A stretch of 64,000 nucleotides of DNA from UMGS1840 sp045661305 (GCA_045661305.1 JAZRFJ010000006.1:28525-92524), one strand, 5' to 3'. Positions 19,401-28,223 are shown, counted from the first letter of the stretch. The notes: a model not told the origin generated them from the sequence alone. A program made the numbers and translations.

Positions 19401-20346
19401 CTGGAAAATCGCAACACCTGCTTTTGACGGTGCTGTGGAAAGTGATATTGTTGATTGCTTCGAGCAGGCAAATCTTATTTTACCTGAGGGCGAGCATATA
19501 GGATATAACGAAGAAAAGCTTCCTGAGTATGAGGCTGCAAAGGCTGAATACGAAAAAATGAAGAAGGATTTTGATAAGAAAAAATCAAAGCTTGATGCAA
19601 AAGAAATTGAAAAGCTTGGAGCAGAACTTGAGCTTAAAGAAATACAGCTTAAAGAGTTAAAAGGCGAGGTTTATGACGGTAAGACAGTTCTTTATGACGG
19701 AAGAACAGGTGAGCCGTTTGACCACCGTGTAACAGTAGGATATATGTACTTCTTAAAGCTTCATCACCTTGTTGATGATAAAATCCATGCAAGATCAACA
19801 GGACCATATTCACTTGTAACTCAGCAACCACTTGGCGGTAAAGCGCAGTTTGGTGGTCAGAGATTCGGTGAAATGGAAGTTTGGGCACTTGAAGCTTACG
19901 GTGCTGCATACACCTTGCAGGAAATACTCACAGTTAAATCCGATGATATTGTGGGAAGAGTAAAAACCTATGAATCAATCGTAAAGGGTGTTAATATACC
20001 AAAACCGGGTATTCCTGAATCATTTAAGGTTCTTATTAAGGAATTACAGTCATTGGGACTCAACATCAAGGTTTATGATAAAGAAGAAAACGAAATCAGC
20101 TTAAAGGACACTTACGACCAGGATGACGAGCCAAGATTGCTCGCGAAACCAATTAAGGATGAAGACGATATGCTCGATACAATAACAGATGAGCATGATG
20201 AGTCTGATGATGAAGATGCAGATATAGCTGATATCATGGATGCCCAAATTATTGATGATGAAATGTTTGAAGAAGCACAGGATTCTGAAGAGTTTTTGGA
20301 TGACAATGAAAGCATTGATGATATTTTGGATAACCTTGATGAATAA
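16405..20346 (+). CDS. rpoB: RNA polymerase subunit beta
   Basis: The 1313-residue beta subunit is intact. The rifampicin region (GSSQLSQFMDQ from residue 485, THKRRLSALGPGGL) carries the residues usual for drug-sensitive enzymes, including the equivalents of E. coli D516, H526 and S531. The active-site region CPIETPEGPNIGLI and the C-terminal QPLGGKAQFGGQRFGEMEVWALEAYGAA block are present. Two unusual parts: a charged, probably coiled-coil insertion of about 60 residues (about 1030-1090) before LYDGRTGEPF, and a strongly acidic tail (last 60 residues). Translation starts at GTG 16405 after GAGGTG. rpoC follows 42 bases downstream. Confidence 0.97.
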   Translation: MVHPVRYGNVERMNFSHIENDLDFPNLIEIQKDSYEWFINEGLKEVFESVSPIVDHADKLSLEFGEYSFDSKPKYTVAEAKQRESTYSVPLRVDMRLINKETGEVEEQKIYMGEFPKMTDAGTFIINGAERVIVSQVVRSPSVYFEMQRDKSGKPLYSSTMIPNRGAWVEFEADSSDVLWVRIDRTRKLIATVLLRALGYATNQEIAELFNNDQLILNTLEKDTSKNPQEAIIKIYEKLRPGEPASFENAEKLIKDLFFDPKRYDIARVGRYKFDKKLNFSLRCKGRVLTQDVICPFTGEVLGSKGDVITADMAETFDRSPVNFIFVKGDDDSEVKIISNNTCDITYIFPEADTNIINEKVHYGLLKPILESEELATQEDKLNFIYEKKHTLITRTVTVDDMVATVNYHIAIMHGIGTTDDIDHLGNRRIRSVGELLQNQVRVGLARLERVVRERMTIQQETEKLTPQTLVNVRPVYAAMKEFFGSSQLSQFMDQTNPLAELTHKRRLSALGPGGLSRDRAGFEVRDVHYSHYGRMCPIETPEGPNIGLINCLSTYAKINKYGFMESPYRRVDQKTKKITDEIEYMTADVEDNYIVAQATEPVEDGFFKNEKVTARYREQILEVNRDKVDYVDVSPKQLVSVATAMIPFLENDDANRALMGSNMQRQAVPLLKPDSPIVGTGMEYKAAVDSGVVVVADVDGVVESVSADSVVVKVKGSKEPRVYELIKFKRSNQSTCINQRPVVKKGDKVVKGKTVIADGPSTDKGETALGQNALIGFMTWEGYNYEDAVLINERLVRDDVYTSIHIEKYEIEARDTKLGPEEITRDIPNVGEDALKDLDERGIIRIGAEVKPGDVLVGKVSPKGETELTSEERLLRAIFGEKAREVRDTSLRVPHGECGTIVEVNVFTRENGDEMSPGVNMIVRIHIAQKRKISVGDKMAGRHGNKGVISRVLPEEDMPYLPDGRPLDIVLNPLGVPSRMNIGQVLEVHLGMAAKTLGWKIATPAFDGAVESDIVDCFEQANLILPEGEHIGYNEEKLPEYEAAKAEYEKMKKDFDKKKSKLDAKEIEKLGAELELKEIQLKELKGEVYDGKTVLYDGRTGEPFDHRVTVGYMYFLKLHHLVDDKIHARSTGPYSLVTQQPLGGKAQFGGQRFGEMEVWALEAYGAAYTLQEILTVKSDDIVGRVKTYESIVKGVNIPKPGIPESFKVLIKELQSLGLNIKVYDKEENEISLKDTYDQDDEPRLLAKPIKDEDDMLDTITDEHDESDDEDADIADIMDAQIIDDEMFEEAQDSEEFLDDNESIDDILDNLDE

Positions 20347-20388
20347 TCAACGAAAACTTGTTTTAAAAAAAGTAAAGGATGATGAAAA

Positions 20389-23300
20389 ATGGGAGCAGAT
20401 ATAAGTATAAATAAGAATACTACTTCTCAGGTAGTAAATCCCGAAAATTCAATTCAGTTCAACGACTTTGATTCCATAAAGGTTGGTCTTTGTTCTCCTG
20501 AAGATGTATATAGCTGGTCATACGGTGAGGTTAAAAAACCGGAGACAATCAATTACAGAACTCAGAAGCCTGAAAAGGACGGTCTTTTCTGTGAACGCAT
20601 TTTCGGACCGCAACGCGACTGGGAATGTCATTGCGGTAAATACAAAAGAATAAGATATAAAGGTGTAGTCTGCGATAAGTGCGGAGTTGAGGTTACAAAA
20701 TCAAAGGTAAGAAGAGAGAGAATGGGACACATTACTCTTGCTACACCTGTATCTCATATATGGTATTTCAAAGGAATACCTTCAAAAATGGGTCTACTTC
20801 TTGATATTTCTCCGAAGCATTTAGAGAATGTTCTCTACTTTGCTTCTTACATCGTAACAGAAGTTAAGAGCTCAAAGGTTGACCTCAAGGTTAATCAGGT
20901 TCTTAATGAGGCTGAATACAGAGAAGCTAAGGATAAATACGGAGATAAGTTTGAGGCAGGCATGGGAGCTGAGGCTGTTCGTAAGCTTCTTATGAACATC
21001 GACCTTAATGAGCTTTCAAAAGAACTTAAAAAGAGCATAGAAAAAACAAATATGCAGGGACAGAAGAGAACAAAGCTTAACAAGCGTTTAGAGGCTGTTG
21101 AGTCTTTCAGACTTTCAGGAAACAGACCTGAATGGATGATTTTAACTGTTCTTCCTGTTATCCCGCCTGATTTAAGACCAATGGTTCAGCTTGACGGCGG
21201 AAGATTTGCCGCTTCTGACCTTAACGATCTTTACAGAAGAGTTATAAACAGAAATAACAGACTTAAAAAGCTTCTTGAATTAAGCGCACCTGACATTATT
21301 GTAAGAAATGAAAAAAGAATGCTTCAGGAAGCTGTTGACGCACTTATTGATAACGGTAGAAGAGGAAAACCTGTTACAGGTCCCGGAAACAGACCGCTTA
21401 AATCACTTTCAGACCTGTTAAAAGGTAAGCAGGGTCGTTTCAGACAGAATCTTCTCGGTAAGCGTGTTGACTACTCCGGACGTTCTGTTATCGTTGTAGG
21501 ACCTGAACTTAAAATTTATCAGTGCGGTCTTCCAAAAGAAATGGCATTAGAGCTTTTCAAACCGTTTGTTATGAAAAAGCTTCATGATTCGGGAAAAGCA
21601 CACAATATAAAATCTGCCAAGAGAATGGTAGAAAGAGTAAAAGACGAAGTATGGGATGTGTTAGCTGAGGTTATAAAAGAACACCCTGTTCTTCTTAACC
21701 GTGCACCTACACTTCACAGACTTGGTATTCAGGCATTTGAACCTGTTTTGGTTGAGGGCCGTGCGATAAGACTTCACCCACTCGTATGTACAGCGTATAA
21801 TGCTGACTTCGACGGTGACCAGATGGCTGTCCATGTACCTTTGAGTGCAGAAGCGCAGGCAGAAGCAAGATTCTTGATGCTTTCTGCAAACAACCTCTTA
21901 AAACCGCAGGATGGTAAGCCGGTAACAGTTCCTACACAGGATATGATTCTCGGAAGTTATTATCTTACAATTCAGATAGACGACGAAATCGGAAACGGAA
22001 AGATTTTCTCAGATGTTGACGATGCCCGTCTTGCTTACGAAAATGGAATTGTGGGACTCCATGCACCGATTAAGGTTCGTGTATCAAAGACAGACGAAGA
22101 GACAGGCGAAACTGTTTCAGGTCTTATTGATACAACAGTCGGAAGACTTATCTTTAACAGCTATATTCCGCAGGACCTCGGCTTTGTTGACAGAACAAAT
22201 CCTGAAAATATATTAAAACCTGAAGTTGACTTCAAGGTTGGTAAAAAACAGCTTGGTCAGATTATTGAGAAATGTATTGAAATTCATGGTATAACCGATA
22301 CAGCTGAAGTGCTTGATGCTATTAAGGCAAACGGTTACAAATACTCAACAAGAGGTGCAATCACAGTAAGTATTTCTGATATGAAAGTACCTACTGTTAA
22401 GAAAAAATACATTTCTGAAACAGAAAAAGAAATCAAGAGAGTTGAAGCATTATATAACCGTGGTATCCTCACTGATGATGACAGATATAACGCAGTTATT
22501 AAGCTTTGGTCAGCAACAATAGATAAGGTTACAGACGCTCTTATGGACGATGATAACCTTACAGAAACAAACCCTATAAGAATGATGGCTGATTCAGGTG
22601 CCCGTGGTAGTAAAAACCAGATCAGACAGCTTGCAGGTATGCGTGGTCTTATGGCTGATACACAGGGTAACACAGTTGAACTTCCTATCAAATCTAACTT
22701 CCGTGAAGGTCTTAATGTACTTGAATACTTTATTTCTTCTCACGGTGCCCGTAAAGGTTTGGCTGATACAGCGCTCAGAACTGCTGACTCAGGTTACCTT
22801 ACAAGAAGACTTGTTGATGTATCACAGGATGTTATTATCAAGGAAATGGATGCGGACTCACATCATAAGCATGATACAGACAGTGACATAATAGACCTTA
22901 ACGATTGCGGAACAAGAGACGGTCTCAGAGTTGAAGGAATAGAAGGTATTGAGCCACTTTCCGAAAGACTTATCGGTCGTTATCCGCTTAACCCTATCGT
23001 TCATCCGGAAACAGGTGAAGTTCTTTGCGACACAGATACTATTATTGATATTAAGCTTGCAAAGAAAATTGAGGAAAGCGGTATAGAATCAGTTGTAATC
23101 CGTTCAGTTCTCGGTTGTGATGCAAAGGTTGGTGTTTGTGCTAAATGTTACGGTGCAGACCTTGCAAGCGGAGATTACAAGCATCCGATTGCTCCTGGTG
23201 TTTCAGTTGGTATCATCGCAGCTCAGTCAATCGGTGAGCCTGGTACACAGCTTACAATGAGAACATTCCATACCGGTGGTGTTGCCGGCGGCGATATCAC

Positions 23301-24363
23301 TCAAGGTTTGCCAAGGGTTGAAGAGCTTTTTGAAGCAAGAAAACCAAAAGGATGTGCAGAGGTTTCAGAAATAAGCGGTACTGTTACTATAAATACAGAC
23401 CAGAACAACCGTGAGGTTACAGTTACTTCCGATGACGGAGAGGTTAAGATTTACAAACCATCTTACGCTTCTAAAATTATCGTTGGAGATAAAATCGAAG
23501 CCGGTGACCCAATCACAGAAGGTCCGCTTAATCCGCATGATATATTAAGACTTAAAGGTAAATTCAAGGTTTGGGAATATATGATTTCAGAGGTACAGAA
23601 GGTTTACAGACTCCAGGGTGTTGAAATCAACGACAAGCATATTGAAGTTATCGTTCGTCAGATGATGAGAAAGTTCAAAATCGAAGACAGCGGAGATACA
23701 AAGCTTCTTACAGATTCATATACAGATATGGTTGAGCTTAAGAGCGAAAATCAGAAAATTGCAGATTACAACAAGAAACTTATTGAAGAATACAATGTTG
23801 AGCCTACAATGTTTACAAAAGAGTGGATTGTTGATACTGTTGCAAACTGGGAAATGATTGATGCAGGTATAGATGCTGAAACAAAAGGACTTGTTACAGA
23901 AATCAAATCAATCGGGGATAACGCATGGAGTGCGGCGGTTATTGATGATGAAACAGGTGAAGTTAATGCAGTTTCATTCTCACTTGACGATGAAGGTAAG
24001 TTAAAATCCTTTACATGTGATTGTGCAGAAGAAGGCGACAAAGAGCCTTGCTCACATTTAAGCGCACTCTTTGAAGCATTGCGTACTAAGAAACCTGCTG
24101 AAGGTGCAACAACACTTCTTGGTATAACAAAGGCTGCCTTGGCAACAGATTCTTTCTTGTCTGCTGCTTCTTTCCAGGAAACTACAAAGGTTCTTACAGA
24201 TGCGGCAATCAAAGGAAAAGTAGACCCGCTTAACGGTCTTAAAGAAAATGTTATTATCGGTAAGCTTATTCCTGCAGGAACAGGTATGGAACTTTATCAG
24301 AGAACACAGGTTTCGGAGGATAGTGAACCTGTATCGGAAGAAAAAAGTGCATCTAACGAATAA
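20389..24363 (+). CDS. rpoC: RNA polymerase subunit beta' with an inserted SWIM-type zinc motif
   Basis: The 1324-residue beta' subunit has the N-terminal zinc ribbon (CHCGKYKR and CDKCGVEV), the catalytic NADFDGD at 471-477, the bridge-helix/trigger-loop region (FHTGGVAGGDIT), a second cysteine cluster (CDAKVGVCAKC) and the C-terminal LLGITKAALATDSFLSAASFQETT block. Between SGDTKLL (near 1102) and TLLGITKA (1242 on) there are about 140 residues where most bacteria have about 30. This extra part includes a beta-rich segment and a SWIM motif C1210-x-C1212-x8-C1221-x-H1223 followed by a helix (SALFEAL). The fold and zinc binding are inferred from the motif. The reading frame is open and uninterrupted. 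Confidence 0.96.
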   Translation: MGADISINKNTTSQVVNPENSIQFNDFDSIKVGLCSPEDVYSWSYGEVKKPETINYRTQKPEKDGLFCERIFGPQRDWECHCGKYKRIRYKGVVCDKCGVEVTKSKVRRERMGHITLATPVSHIWYFKGIPSKMGLLLDISPKHLENVLYFASYIVTEVKSSKVDLKVNQVLNEAEYREAKDKYGDKFEAGMGAEAVRKLLMNIDLNELSKELKKSIEKTNMQGQKRTKLNKRLEAVESFRLSGNRPEWMILTVLPVIPPDLRPMVQLDGGRFAASDLNDLYRRVINRNNRLKKLLELSAPDIIVRNEKRMLQEAVDALIDNGRRGKPVTGPGNRPLKSLSDLLKGKQGRFRQNLLGKRVDYSGRSVIVVGPELKIYQCGLPKEMALELFKPFVMKKLHDSGKAHNIKSAKRMVERVKDEVWDVLAEVIKEHPVLLNRAPTLHRLGIQAFEPVLVEGRAIRLHPLVCTAYNADFDGDQMAVHVPLSAEAQAEARFLMLSANNLLKPQDGKPVTVPTQDMILGSYYLTIQIDDEIGNGKIFSDVDDARLAYENGIVGLHAPIKVRVSKTDEETGETVSGLIDTTVGRLIFNSYIPQDLGFVDRTNPENILKPEVDFKVGKKQLGQIIEKCIEIHGITDTAEVLDAIKANGYKYSTRGAITVSISDMKVPTVKKKYISETEKEIKRVEALYNRGILTDDDRYNAVIKLWSATIDKVTDALMDDDNLTETNPIRMMADSGARGSKNQIRQLAGMRGLMADTQGNTVELPIKSNFREGLNVLEYFISSHGARKGLADTALRTADSGYLTRRLVDVSQDVIIKEMDADSHHKHDTDSDIIDLNDCGTRDGLRVEGIEGIEPLSERLIGRYPLNPIVHPETGEVLCDTDTIIDIKLAKKIEESGIESVVIRSVLGCDAKVGVCAKCYGADLASGDYKHPIAPGVSVGIIAAQSIGEPGTQLTMRTFHTGGVAGGDITQGLPRVEELFEARKPKGCAEVSEISGTVTINTDQNNREVTVTSDDGEVKIYKPSYASKIIVGDKIEAGDPITEGPLNPHDILRLKGKFKVWEYMISEVQKVYRLQGVEINDKHIEVIVRQMMRKFKIEDSGDTKLLTDSYTDMVELKSENQKIADYNKKLIEEYNVEPTMFTKEWIVDTVANWEMIDAGIDAETKGLVTEIKSIGDNAWSAAVIDDETGEVNAVSFSLDDEGKLKSFTCDCAEEGDKEPCSHLSALFEALRTKKPAEGATTLLGITKAALATDSFLSAASFQETTKVLTDAAIKGKVDPLNGLKENVIIGKLIPAGTGMELYQRTQVSEDSEPVSEEKSASNE

Positions 24364-24399
24364 AATAACAAATACAATTTTTAAAATTGTAAAAAACTA

Positions 24400-24428
24400 T
24401 TGACAAAATTTAAAAATGGTGTTATTAT
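24400..24428 (+). promoter_or_regulatory. Promoter upstream of the L7Ae-like gene and str cluster
   Basis: TTGACA at 24400-24405, 17 bases, TATTAT at 24423-24428, extended -10 TG at 24420-24421. It lies between rpoC and the L7Ae-like gene, so the str genes (rpsL-rpsG-fusA-tuf) can be expressed apart from rpoBC. Confidence 0.8.
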
Positions 24429-24436
24429 TAGTGGTA

Positions 24437-24465
24437 GACTTGGGTAATATTGTTTTGCCCGAGTC
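24437..24465 (+). promoter_or_regulatory. Leader hairpin before the L7Ae-like gene
   Basis: GACTTGGG (24437-24444) can pair with CCCGAGTC (24458-24465) around a 13-base loop, starting a few bases after the expected transcription start. No T-tract follows, so it is not a terminator. It could be a protein-binding site or stabilise the 5' end; L7Ae proteins bind kink-turns, but I cannot show a kink-turn here. Confidence 0.45.
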
Positions 24466-24507
24466 CGCCATTGTAATATCACATAATATACGGAGTGTAA
24501 TTGATTT

Positions 24508-24753
24508 ATGAATTCTGACCTATCTGGCCAACGGCTTTTTGTTGGGATTAAACAGGCAACTAAGGCTGTTAAAACAGGAAGAGCAGTTAAGGCTTATGTT
24601 GCAAACGGTGTTGAGATGAAGATGAGAAATGCTTTTGTTAAGCTTTGTAAATTAAATGGTGTTTCTCTTGAAGTTGTCAAGAGTGCAGATGAGCTTGGTG
24701 CTATGTGCGGCATTGAGGTTGCAGCTTCAGTAGCGGCAGTAGCCGAAAACTGA
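24508..24753 (+). CDS. L7Ae/L30e-family ribosomal-type RNA-binding protein
   Basis: An 81-residue protein of the L7Ae/L30e/YbxF family, the standard gene between rpoC and rpsL in Firmicutes. The KQATKAVKTGRAVKAYVANG start and the C-terminal CGIEVAASVAAV block (usual form C-x-I-D/E-V-x-A-A) fit. Relatives bind kink-turn RNA; their role on the ribosome is not settled. The ATG at 24508 has only a distant CGGAGTG, suggesting modest translation. Confidence 0.85.
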   Translation: MNSDLSGQRLFVGIKQATKAVKTGRAVKAYVANGVEMKMRNAFVKLCKLNGVSLEVVKSADELGAMCGIEVAASVAAVAEN

Positions 24754-24959
24754 TTTTTTGTTATAATATTTTAAAATCAATTAAACATTTTTTGGAAAAA
24801 CAAAAAATTTAAGTTAAATAAAGTATTAAGGCAAACATTAATAAAGTTTATTTTAAAAAATAGCTTTGTGTTTGTTTTTGTGCGTGTTTTTGATGAAATT
24901 TTTTTCATTGAAAACAGGTGTAAAAAAATGCCTGAAATAAAAAAAGAAAGGAGAAAATC
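24754..24959 (+). other. AT-rich leader of rpsL with a possible 17-codon upstream frame
   Basis: About 206 bases with no strong terminator or promoter that I can defend. A small frame begins at ATG 24928 after AGGTG, runs 17 codons and stops at TAG 24979-24981, overlapping the rpsL start in another frame. Whether it is translated is unknown. Confidence 0.35.
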
Positions 24960-25385
24960 ATGCCTACATTTTCACAGTTAGTAAGAAAAGGAAGAGCAGT
25001 TTCTGTTTCCAAATCTACAGCTCCTGCTTTGCAGAAGGGACTTAATACTCTTAAAAAAGAAGCTACTGATATCAGTGCTCCACAGAAAAGAGGAGTTTGT
25101 ACAGTTGTTAAAACAATGACACCTAAAAAGCCTAACTCAGCTCTTAGAAAAATGGCCAGAGTAAGACTTACAAACGGTATCGAAGTTTCAGCTTACATTC
25201 CGGGAATAGGACACAATCTTCAGGAACACAGTGTTGTTATGATAAGAGGCGGAAGAGTAAAAGACCTCCCTGGTGTAAGATATCACATCATCAGAGGAAC
25301 ACTTGATGCTCAGGGTGTTGCAAACCGTAATCAGTCAAGATCTAAATACGGTGCAAAGAGACCTAAAAAAGCTGCTGCTAAATAA
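24960..25385 (+). CDS. rpsL: 30S ribosomal protein S12
   Basis: The 141-residue S12 has TPKKPNSALRKMARVRLTNG, which includes the decoding-centre lysine equivalent to E. coli K43 (streptomycin-sensitive form), and GGRVKDLPGVRYHIIRG. It is longer than enterobacterial S12 because of an extra block between PALQ and RGVCT (KGLNTLKKEATDISAPQK), a form I know from Clostridia. AAAGGAG precedes the ATG. It is the first gene of the str cluster. Confidence 0.97.
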   Translation: MPTFSQLVRKGRAVSVSKSTAPALQKGLNTLKKEATDISAPQKRGVCTVVKTMTPKKPNSALRKMARVRLTNGIEVSAYIPGIGHNLQEHSVVMIRGGRVKDLPGVRYHIIRGTLDAQGVANRNQSRSKYGAKRPKKAAAK

Positions 25386-25592
25386 TAACGCGTTTTTGCA
25401 GATATTTAAGTCTGCATAGAGTTTATGAAATTTTCATTCGTACTTTGTACGAAAATTGCGTGAAAACGCAAAAAAATTTAATAGTGCAGGTACGGATTTA
25501 TATATAAAGGTTCGTTCAGCACTAACAATGAAACAAAGGGTTTCGTTGAGTACCCGATAAAAATTGTTTATCCTTAGAAAGGGGGAAGTACA
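25386..25592 (+). promoter_or_regulatory. Structured intercistronic region before rpsG
   Basis: About 207 bases with several possible hairpins: TGCAGA/TCTGCA near 25400, CGTAC/GTACG near 25445, TGCGT/ACGCA near 25456, GTGC/GCAC with an inner ACG/CGT pair around an AT-rich loop (about 25485-25522), and a 9-bp stem CAATGAAAC/GTTTCGTTG at 25526-25534 and 25540-25548. In E. coli, S7 represses its own mRNA from the S12-S7 gap; this region could play that role, but the match to the S7 site is not shown. Confidence 0.5.
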
Positions 25593-26063
25593 GTGCCAAG
25601 AAGAGGTAATGTAGTAAAAAGAGATGTTTTGCCAGATCCATTGTACAATGATAAGATTGTTACAAGACTTATCAACAATATAATGCTTGACGGTAAAAAA
25701 GGCGTAGCTCAGAAAATAGTTTATGACGCTTTTGAAATAATCGGTGAAAAAACAGGAAAAAATCCATTGGATGTATTTATTGAAGCAATGGAAAATGTTA
25801 TGCCTGTTTTAGAAGTTAAAGCCCGCAGAGTTGGCGGTGCAACATATCAGGTTCCTATCGATGTAAGACCTGAAAGAAGACAGACATTAGGCTTAAGATG
25901 GATTACTCTCTATTCAAGACAGAGAAGCGAGAGAACTATGAAAGAAAGACTCGCAAATGAAATCTTAGACGCTCTTAACAGCACAGGTGGCTCAGTTAAG
26001 AGAAGAGATGAAATGCACAAAATGGCTGAAGCTAACAAGGCATTCTCTCATTACAGATTCTAA
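25593..26063 (+). CDS. rpsG: 30S ribosomal protein S7
   Basis: The 156-residue S7 starts at GTG 25593 (PRRGNVVKRDVLPDP) after GAAAGGGGG and has the RRVGGATYQVPIDVRPERRQTLGLRW core. S7 nucleates assembly of the 30S head by binding the 3' domain of 16S rRNA. Length is normal. The gene follows a long structured gap and precedes fusA by 72 bases, where TGTGCG/CGCACA (26078-26099) can form a small hairpin. Confidence 0.97.
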   Translation: MPRRGNVVKRDVLPDPLYNDKIVTRLINNIMLDGKKGVAQKIVYDAFEIIGEKTGKNPLDVFIEAMENVMPVLEVKARRVGGATYQVPIDVRPERRQTLGLRWITLYSRQRSERTMKERLANEILDALNSTGGSVKRRDEMHKMAEANKAFSHYRF

Positions 26064-26135
26064 TAAAATCTGTCTTTTGTGCGGTTTTAAATTCGCACAC
26101 TATAGGTTAACATTATAGAAAGGAGTGTTATCAAA

Positions 26136-28223
26136 GTGGCTAGAGAATATAGCTTGGAAAAAACAAGAAATATCGGTATCATGGCTCACATTGATGCTGG
26201 TAAAACAACAACAAGTGAAAGAATTTTGTTCTATACAGGTGTAAACCACAAGCTTGGTGAAACACACGAAGGCGGCGCTACAATGGACTGGATGGCTCAG
26301 GAAAAAGAAAGAGGTATCACAATTACTTCTGCCGCTACAACATGTTTCTGGAACAATAACAGAATAAACCTCATTGATACACCGGGACACGTTGACTTTA
26401 CAGTAGAAGTTCAGCGTTCACTCCGTGTACTTGACGGTTCTGTTACAGTATTTTGTGCAAAAGGCGGTGTTGAACCTCAGAGTGAAACTGTTTGGAGACA
26501 GGCAGACGACTATAAGGTTCCGAGAATGGCTTTTGTAAACAAAATGGATATTATGGGTGCTGATTTCTACAATGTTGTCAGCATGATGAAGGACAGACTT
26601 GGCTGTAATGCCGTTCCGATTCAGCTCCCTATCGGTGCAGAAGAAACATTCAAGGGAATTATTGACCTTGTTGAAATGAATGCACATGTTTATTATGATG
26701 ATTTGGGAAAAGACCTCAGAATTGAGGAAATTCCTGCAGATATGATGGACAAGGCTGAAGAATACAGAGAAAATTTATTAGAAGCTGTTTCTGAACTTGA
26801 CGATGAGCTTATGGAAAAATACCTCGGCGGTGAAGAAATAACTTCTGCTGAAATTAAAAAAGCAATCAGAAAAGGAACAATCGATAATGCTATCGTTCCT
26901 GTACTTTGCGGAACAGCTTACAGAAATAAGGGTGTACAGCTCTTACTCGATGCTATCATCGACTTCATGCCTGCTCCAACTGATGTTGCTAATATCAAAG
27001 GTGTTGATGTTGACACAGATGAAGAGGTTGAAGTTATGTCAACTGATGACGGCCCATTTGCAGCTTTGGCATTCAAAATTGCAACTGACCCGTTTGTTGG
27101 TAAATTATGCTTCTTCAGAGTTTACCGTGGTACTTTAGAGGCAGGCTCAGGCGTTCTTAATGCTTCAAAAGGCAATAAAGAAAGAATCGGCCGTATCCTT
27201 CAGATGCACGCTAACTCAAGAACAGATATAGATAAAGTTTATGCAGGTGATATCGCTGCTGCTGTTGGTCTTAAGAACACAACAACAGGTGATACACTTT
27301 GTGACGAAGCACATCCTGTAATCTTAGAGTCTATGGAATTCCCGGAACCTGTTATCAGAGTTGCGATTGAGCCAAAGACTAAAGCAGGTCAGGAAAAAAT
27401 GGGTATCGCTCTTGCAAAACTTGCAGAAGAAGACCCAACATTCCAGACTTATACAGATGAAGAAACAGGACAGACTATTATCGCAGGTATGGGTGAGCTT
27501 CACCTCGAAATCATCGTTGACAGACTTTTAAGAGAATTCAAAGTTGAAGCTGATGTTGGTAAACCTCAGGTTTCATACAAAGAAACAATCAGAAAAGCTG
27601 TTGATGTTGAACAGAAATATGCTCGTCAGTCCGGTGGTAAAGGTCAGTACGGTCATGTTAAAATTACAGTTGAACCGCAGGAACCAGGATTTGGTTATCA
27701 GTTCGAAAACAAAATCGTTGGTGGTGCTATTCCAAAAGAATACATTCCTGCTGTTGACGCAGGTATCCAGGGTGCTATGCAGGCCGGTGTACTTGCAGGC
27801 TACAATGTAGTTGACGTTAAGGTAACACTTTATGATGGTTCATACCACGAAGTTGACTCATCTGAAATGGCATTTAAGATTGCCGGTTCTATGGCTTTCA
27901 AAGATGCTTGCAGAAAAGGTGACGCGGTACTTTTAGAGCCTATCATGAAGGTAGTAGTTATCGTTCCTGAAGATTACATGGGTGATGTTATGGGTGACCT
28001 TAACTCACGTCGTGGACAGATTCAGGGTATGGAAGCAAGAAACGGCGGTGTTCAGTGTATCACAGCTCATGTTCCGCTTTCAGAAATGTTTGGTTATGCA
28101 ACAGACTTAAGATCAAGAACTCAGGGTAGAGGACAGTACACAATGGAACCGTCACACTTTGAAGAAGTTCCAAGATCTATTGCAGAAAAAATTATTTCTT
28201 CAAGAACAAAATCTGAAGAATAA
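26136..28223 (+). CDS. fusA: Elongation factor G
   Basis: The 695-residue canonical EF-G starts at GTG 26136 after AAAGGAGTG. The GTPase motifs are standard: AHIDAGKTTTSERIL (G1), DTPGHVDFT (G3) and NKMD (G4). The domain IV/V blocks SGGKGQYGHV and DLNSRRGQIQGMEAR are present. EF-G drives translocation and, with the recycling factor, ribosome splitting. A second, divergent EF-G-like gene lies at 14028, so this one is the main translation factor. Confidence 0.98.
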   Translation: MAREYSLEKTRNIGIMAHIDAGKTTTSERILFYTGVNHKLGETHEGGATMDWMAQEKERGITITSAATTCFWNNNRINLIDTPGHVDFTVEVQRSLRVLDGSVTVFCAKGGVEPQSETVWRQADDYKVPRMAFVNKMDIMGADFYNVVSMMKDRLGCNAVPIQLPIGAEETFKGIIDLVEMNAHVYYDDLGKDLRIEEIPADMMDKAEEYRENLLEAVSELDDELMEKYLGGEEITSAEIKKAIRKGTIDNAIVPVLCGTAYRNKGVQLLLDAIIDFMPAPTDVANIKGVDVDTDEEVEVMSTDDGPFAALAFKIATDPFVGKLCFFRVYRGTLEAGSGVLNASKGNKERIGRILQMHANSRTDIDKVYAGDIAAAVGLKNTTTGDTLCDEAHPVILESMEFPEPVIRVAIEPKTKAGQEKMGIALAKLAEEDPTFQTYTDEETGQTIIAGMGELHLEIIVDRLLREFKVEADVGKPQVSYKETIRKAVDVEQKYARQSGGKGQYGHVKITVEPQEPGFGYQFENKIVGGAIPKEYIPAVDAGIQGAMQAGVLAGYNVVDVKVTLYDGSYHEVDSSEMAFKIAGSMAFKDACRKGDAVLLEPIMKVVVIVPEDYMGDVMGDLNSRRGQIQGMEARNGGVQCITAHVPLSEMFGYATDLRSRTQGRGQYTMEPSHFEEVPRSIAEKIISSRTKSEE

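Noticed and set aside
23766..24212. Minus-strand 148-codon frame opposite rpoC
   Set aside because: It is a mirror of the rpoC coding frame with no start signal; the same holds for the other long antisense frames in the ribosomal block.
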